44,879 bases of DNA from an uncultured Acidobacteriaceae bacterium (GTDB lineage Bacteria > Acidobacteriota > Terriglobia > Terriglobales > Acidobacteriaceae): NCBI GenBank assembly GCA_903828675.1, contig CAIKND010000084.1:1-44879 (forward strand). Direction: 5' to 3'. Shown here in pieces: positions 41,643 to 44,879 of the stretch. Numbering within the stretch: position 1 is the stretch's first letter; every line of letters begins with the position of its first letter. The position numbers and the translations under genes were made by a program. The notes under the pieces were generated by a model. That model was not told the DNA's origin and made no database searches. It saw only the letters and a list, made by a program, of their open reading frames with translations.

Positions 41643-41985
41643 ATTGGGAAAACTGTCCCTTGGCGGCTAAAGATGCCGCTGAAAAACGCCCAATTTCGAA
41701 CAGGTAATTTGAAGGGCATTCCTCAGGGGCTAAAGCCCTTTTTATTTTCAATCACCTGCGGCACGGCTGAAGCCGTGCCCTTTCAAAACAGCGCCTGCAT
41801 AAGTGTTTTTTTCGCAGTCCGCAAAGCCCCGGATTATTTCCGGCACTTTGCGACGCATCTGAAATCATGCCCTGTTACAGCGCCGGCCTTTGCCATGACA
41901 CAGAGCGGGTTTCTGAAGCACGCTTTACTTTATCCGGCCTGGGCACGTTTGCGAAATAGAGAGATTGGCAGGTGGCGCGTTTCTA
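41643..41985. other. Intergenic region before hom stop
   Basis: There is no supportable gene. The region contains palindromic repeats at 41725-41779 and otherwise nothing recognised. Short open frames here read through the repeats. Confidence 0.45.
41725..41779. repeat. Two-hairpin palindromic repeat
   Basis: GGGCT-AA-AGCCC followed by TTTTTATTTT (41727-41750) looks like a terminator. GGCACGGCT-GA-AGCCGTGCC (41760-41768 and 41771-41779) is a perfect 9-bp hairpin. The first hairpin has the same core as the one inside recN. It lies downstream of the minus-strand hom gene. Confidence 0.65.
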
Positions 41986-43290
41986 CTACTCGAGCATCTG
42001 CAGGTCGAGGGGTTGTTCGATGAGGCAGTCCATAGTGCGAATGCCTTCCAGAGCCCGTTGCAGCGCCGAGGACTTGCATGGCTCGACGGTGACGACGAAG
42101 GGCAGCGCATCGGCAGGATAGCCAGGCTTTTGCACGATGGCGCGGATATTGATGTGCTCACGGGCGAGCGCGCCGGTGATTTCAGAAACGATGCCGGGGC
42201 GGTCTACGACGGTGAAACGAATGTAGTGGGGAACTTTGAACTCGCCGCCGATGCGGGCGGGAACTGAGGGAATCTCGACGCGGCGGGACCCGTGGGCGAG
42301 GGCGAGCAGATCGCTGACGACGGCGACGGCGGTGGGGTGGCCGCCTGCGCCGTGACCGGAGAAGACGACATCGCCGCCGTAATGGCCGGTAAGGATCACC
42401 ATATTTTCAGTACCGCGCGACCAAGCCATGGGCGAATGGAGATCGATGAGCATGGGTCCGACGGTGGCGGCCACACTGCCGTTGGTTTGCTCGGCACGCG
42501 CCACCTGGCGAATGGTGCAACCGAGGTCGCGGGCATAGCTGAAGTCGACGGCTGAAACAGCGGTGATGGGCTGGGGCACAATCTCTTCGGGATCGACGAT
42601 AACGCGCAGGGCGAGGCGCATGAGAATGGCAAGCTTGGACCGGGCGTCGAATCCACCCACATCTTCAGTAGGGTCGGTCTCAGCGTACCCCTTGGCCTGG
42701 GCGATTGCGAGGACGTTGGCGTACTCAGCACCCTGCTCCATGCTGCTGAGGATGAAGTTACAGGTGCCGTTGAGGATGCCTTCCATACGCTCGATACGGT
42801 CGCCGGCGAGGCCCTGTTCGAGGCCGGGAATGACGGGGATTCCACCGGCAACGGCGGCGCCGTACTTGAGGTGTCCGCCCTTGGCGGCGGCCAGTCGCTC
42901 GAGATCGACGCCGTGATAGGCAATGAGCTTTTTGTTCGCCGTAACGACGCTCTTGCCAGCTTCAAGGGCACGGCGTACCCAGCCGCCGGCTGGATCGAGG
43001 CCACCGGCCAGTTCCACAATGACGTCCACATCCGAGGCGAGCACGGCATCGGCGTCATCGCTCCAGACCACGCTGGCGGGCGTCCAGTCGACGCGCTTGC
43101 GGGCCACGTTGCGGTTGAAGACGTGCGTGAGTTCCACGGATTTGAGCTTGGACTCGACCAGAATCCGGGCGACCGAACTGCCTACCGTTCCAAAGCCGAA
43201 GAGCGCGATGCGCAGAGGACGGCGAACCTGGGACTCCTGCGCGAGAGTGACGGACTGCTGCAGCGATGCGGAATCATGCACTTCAGACAC
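41986..43290 (-). CDS. hom: Homoserine dehydrogenase
   Basis: This 434-residue enzyme reduces aspartate semialdehyde to homoserine for threonine and methionine. The NAD(P) loop GFGTVGSS is at about 32-39. The catalytic domain has GTCNFILSSME-like sequence (LNGTCNFILSS) and KGYAETDPTEDVGGFDA, the substrate-binding signature. A C-terminal ACT domain (IRFTVVDRPGIVSEITGAL) suggests feedback control by an amino acid. GTG at 43290 is preferred, with AAGGA 7 nt before it. The frame extends 36 codons further upstream with hydrophobic sequence that is not typical of the family. Confidence 0.92.
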   Translation of the reverse strand: MSEVHDSASLQQSVTLAQESQVRRPLRIALFGFGTVGSSVARILVESKLKSVELTHVFNRNVARKRVDWTPASVVWSDDADAVLASDVDVIVELAGGLDPAGGWVRRALEAGKSVVTANKKLIAYHGVDLERLAAAKGGHLKYGAAVAGGIPVIPGLEQGLAGDRIERMEGILNGTCNFILSSMEQGAEYANVLAIAQAKGYAETDPTEDVGGFDARSKLAILMRLALRVIVDPEEIVPQPITAVSAVDFSYARDLGCTIRQVARAEQTNGSVAATVGPMLIDLHSPMAWSRGTENMVILTGHYGGDVVFSGHGAGGHPTAVAVVSDLLALAHGSRRVEIPSVPARIGGEFKVPHYIRFTVVDRPGIVSEITGALAREHINIRAIVQKPGYPADALPFVVTVEPCKSSALQRALEGIRTMDCLIEQPLDLQMLE

Positions 43291-43526
43291 CTGAATTTCC
43301 TTTGAGATGGATTGAGCGGAAGCAACCACGCAATACCACGATGATACCCGAAGGAGGAAAGGAATGAATTTGGCGGCGCGCAGGTCAAGTGAGATCAAGG
43401 CACACCTTTTGAAATCGGTGCTTATTCATGTCGTTTCGGCAAAGTGAACCATGCTTGACGGGAACTCAGGCCGTGTTTTCGCCTTTTTGCCGCTTTGAGG
43501 CTATCCAGTTCCAAATCCTCATGCCA

Positions 43527-43840
43527 GGGAGGGGGGGTGGGTAGGGAGGGGTGGTAGGGGGGTGGGGTAGCTCTGGGCTTTGGGCTGGGTTGCGGCAAGT
43601 CGACTCGGCGCTTGCGATCCGGCGGTATGGTTTTGATTCATTGGTCGATCTCCGTGGACAACTCTGAGACAAAAAACGAACGGCCGGGAGTGCTGCTGCT
43701 TGATGACAGACGCGCCCTGACCGTTCGAGGAGGTCCCATGTTCTTTTGATTGCTCTGGTACTAATTATGGCAGTTAGAGGTGAAATTTTATGCAGTGTTA
43801 AGACATTTAGAATGAATATCTTAAATCTAATTTGGCTTGA
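43527..43840 (+). repeat. Diverged copy C of the composite repeat (first two modules)
   Basis: A G-tract at 43527-43569 shares GGGGGGGTGGGTAGGGAGGG with copy B. About 190 nt later TAATTATGGCAGTTA (43762-43776) and GTTAAG...GAATATCTTAA (43798-43829) correspond to the AT-rich block. The third module is absent. The segment between tract and block is longer than in A and B and unrelated at a glance. Confidence 0.55.
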
Positions 43841-43955
43841 CATGCTGGCGGGAGAATCTAATCGGGGCGGAAGAATGGTGTAGATTGCTTGCCAATCGCC
43901 CCAACTGAATTCTCGCAGGGCTCTAAAGCATCTGCGAGAAACGAAAGGACATAGA

Positions 43956-44369
43956 ATGACTGAAACAACCGACAACGCGCTCACAGCCCTCACCCCAGAC
44001 AATGTTGAGATCGAAAAGAAGTCGCTCGAAGGCCGCACCGCGCAGGCTATGGACCGCTACCGGGATGGATATCTACATGCCCGGACAATTATTGGTTTAG
44101 GCGAAGTCATCAAAACAATAGCCTGGCTTGCCAGTTGCGTTCTGGCTTTTGCGGGAATGGTTTTTTGGTCCAGCACAGACAACAGCTTTGGCGAGATTGG
44201 CGGCATTTTGATCATCCTGGTAGGCCTTATCCTGGGCGGCTTCGGTTATATCCTCGGCGTCCTTGTTCAGTCGGCAGGTCAATCCATGAAAGCGCATTTC
44301 GACTGCGCCGTAAATGGATCGCACTTTCTGAATGACGATCAGCGCGCGGAAGTCATGTCATTGACCTAG
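43956..44369 (+). CDS. Small membrane protein of unknown function
   Basis: This 137-residue protein has a polar N-terminus of about 45 residues and two membrane helices (about 52-70 and 82-103, the second Gly-rich: GGILIILVGLILGGFGYILG). A C-terminal cytoplasmic or periplasmic tail follows. GAAAGGAC precedes the ATG at about 6 nt. No homologous family was recognised. It follows the repeat at 43527-43840, which could supply its promoter. Confidence 0.65.
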   Translation: MTETTDNALTALTPDNVEIEKKSLEGRTAQAMDRYRDGYLHARTIIGLGEVIKTIAWLASCVLAFAGMVFWSSTDNSFGEIGGILIILVGLILGGFGYILGVLVQSAGQSMKAHFDCAVNGSHFLNDDQRAEVMSLT

Positions 44370-44454
44370 AGAGTTTCTCGGCGCTTCCAGAGACGCCGCC
44401 TTTCTCGGGACAGGCATCAGGGCAACCGCATGAATTGCGATGAATCCTTGATCG

Positions 44455-44620
44455 GAATTCGTTCCGCCCCAACAGGGCGGGTTGTATCGCTCGGAACGTT
44501 TTCCCAGGATTGCGCTACACCACCCCAGCAACGAAGACCTGTCGCTGGGGCCCGGTACGCTCCATCATGGGCTATTTTCTTCCCCTCCCTCCGGGAGGAG
44601 AGACGGCGATTGACCGGTTC
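44455..44620. repeat. GC-rich palindromic mosaic repeat
   Basis: In order: TTCCGCCCCAACAGGGCGGG, CCCCAGC...GTCGCTGGGG and CCCTCC-CTCCGGGAGG-type hairpins. This is the layout of a dispersed intergenic repeat known from several soil phyla. Open frames through it are rejected. Confidence 0.5.
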
Positions 44621-44648
44621 TGGCCTCAAATGGAACCAGCTCTGGCGA

Positions 44649-44743
44649 CTAGAGCATTTTCGGTTTAGGTGTTTACGGCGGATATTGAAATTTGTGCTGT
44701 CTCACCCAAATTATTGTTCACACTCGCATCGAAAATGCTCTAG
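44649..44743. repeat. Element with 14-bp perfect terminal inverted repeats
   Basis: CTAGAGCATTTTCG (44649-44662) and CGAAAATGCTCTAG (44730-44743) enclose 67 bp. This is MITE-like in size. The right repeat ends exactly where the IS5-like end begins, so the IS may have inserted at its CTAG. Confidence 0.6.
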
Positions 44744-44879
44744 GGAACCTCTGATCAAGTGCGATCTCCACAGCCAGTTTGCATAAACTTGTAGTTGGGT
44801 GGAGATCACGATGCGCCAGATAACATTTGCTTGCCAGCCGAGTTTTGAGAAGTTTGCCAGAGCCAGTCGCAGGGCGCAG
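44744..44879 (+). mobile_element. Left end of an IS5-like insertion sequence, truncated by the window
   Basis: GGAACCTCTGATCAAGT at 44744-44760 resembles the terminal inverted repeats of IS5-family elements. A transposase start follows at 44811. The rest lies outside the window. Confidence 0.65.
44811..44879 (+). CDS. IS5-family transposase, N-terminal fragment (runs off the window)
   Basis: Only 23 codons are present: MRQITFACQ, then SFEKFARASRRAQ in part. The N-terminal MRQxTFAxxxFExxxxxxRR pattern is typical of IS5-family transposases. GTGGAG lies about 7 nt before the ATG. The catalytic DDE residues would be beyond the edge, so completeness cannot be judged. Confidence 0.6.
   Translation, partial: MRQITFACQPSFEKFARASRRAQ

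Noticed and set aside
44430..44786. Plus-strand frame of 118 codons
   Set aside because: It runs across palindromic repeats, the MITE-like element and the IS end.
1..44879. CRISPR array or tRNA/rRNA genes
   Set aside because: No regularly spaced direct repeats with unique spacers and no cloverleaf-like or rRNA sequence were recognised by eye; a tRNA scan would settle the point.

Overview
The window is GC-rich chromosomal DNA that most resembles an Acidobacteriota genome of the Terriglobia/Acidobacteriaceae type. This placement is inferred from the gene set (complete tol-pal operon, GH54 and GH78 secreted enzymes, LacI regulator, PFOR) and from the many palindromic intergenic repeats. No rRNA or tRNA gene and no CRISPR array was found, so the assignment rests on protein and repeat character only.

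Region 1 (1-11.1 kb) is a hydrogenase island. On the minus strand lie hoxE-F-U-Y-H and the maturation protease hoxW, mostly joined by 4-bp ATGA overlaps. Upstream on the same strand are a nickel-transporter-like gene and a small secreted protein. hypF runs divergently. HoxEFU form the NAD-reducing diaphorase, HoxYH the NiFe hydrogenase, HoxW trims the HoxH tail, the transporter could supply Ni, and HypF starts CN-ligand synthesis. hypABCDE are not in the window. A composite repeat of about 400 bp flanks the island in opposite orientations (87-486 minus, 10690-11102 plus).

Region 2 (11.1-21.3 kb, minus strand) encodes a 1166-residue GH54 arabinofuranosidase fused to an interrupted lamin-tail domain, a dihydroorotate-dehydrogenase-like protein coupled to nifJ (PFOR), an iron-sulfur aldo/keto reductase and a small conserved protein. 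Together with Hox this suggests fermentative or low-oxygen redox metabolism.

Region 3 (21.3-27.1 kb) has feoAB with a triple half-site operator at its promoter, then an AT-richer patch with an HNH endonuclease and a HigBA-type toxin-antitoxin pair, then recN, whose reading frame carries a palindromic repeat.

Region 4 (27.4-33.4 kb) is tolQ-tolR-tolA/tonB-tolB-pal-cpoB, the envelope-constriction system, closed by a strong bidirectional terminator shared with the convergent phosphate genes.

Region 5 (33.5-44.9 kb) contains phoU-pstB-pstA-pstC (no pstS), a divergent GH78-like rhamnosidase followed by a LacI regulator, a flavin split-barrel protein, a small Cys/His protein, homoserine dehydrogenase and a small two-helix membrane protein. 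It ends in repeats and the left end of an IS5-like element cut off by the window edge.
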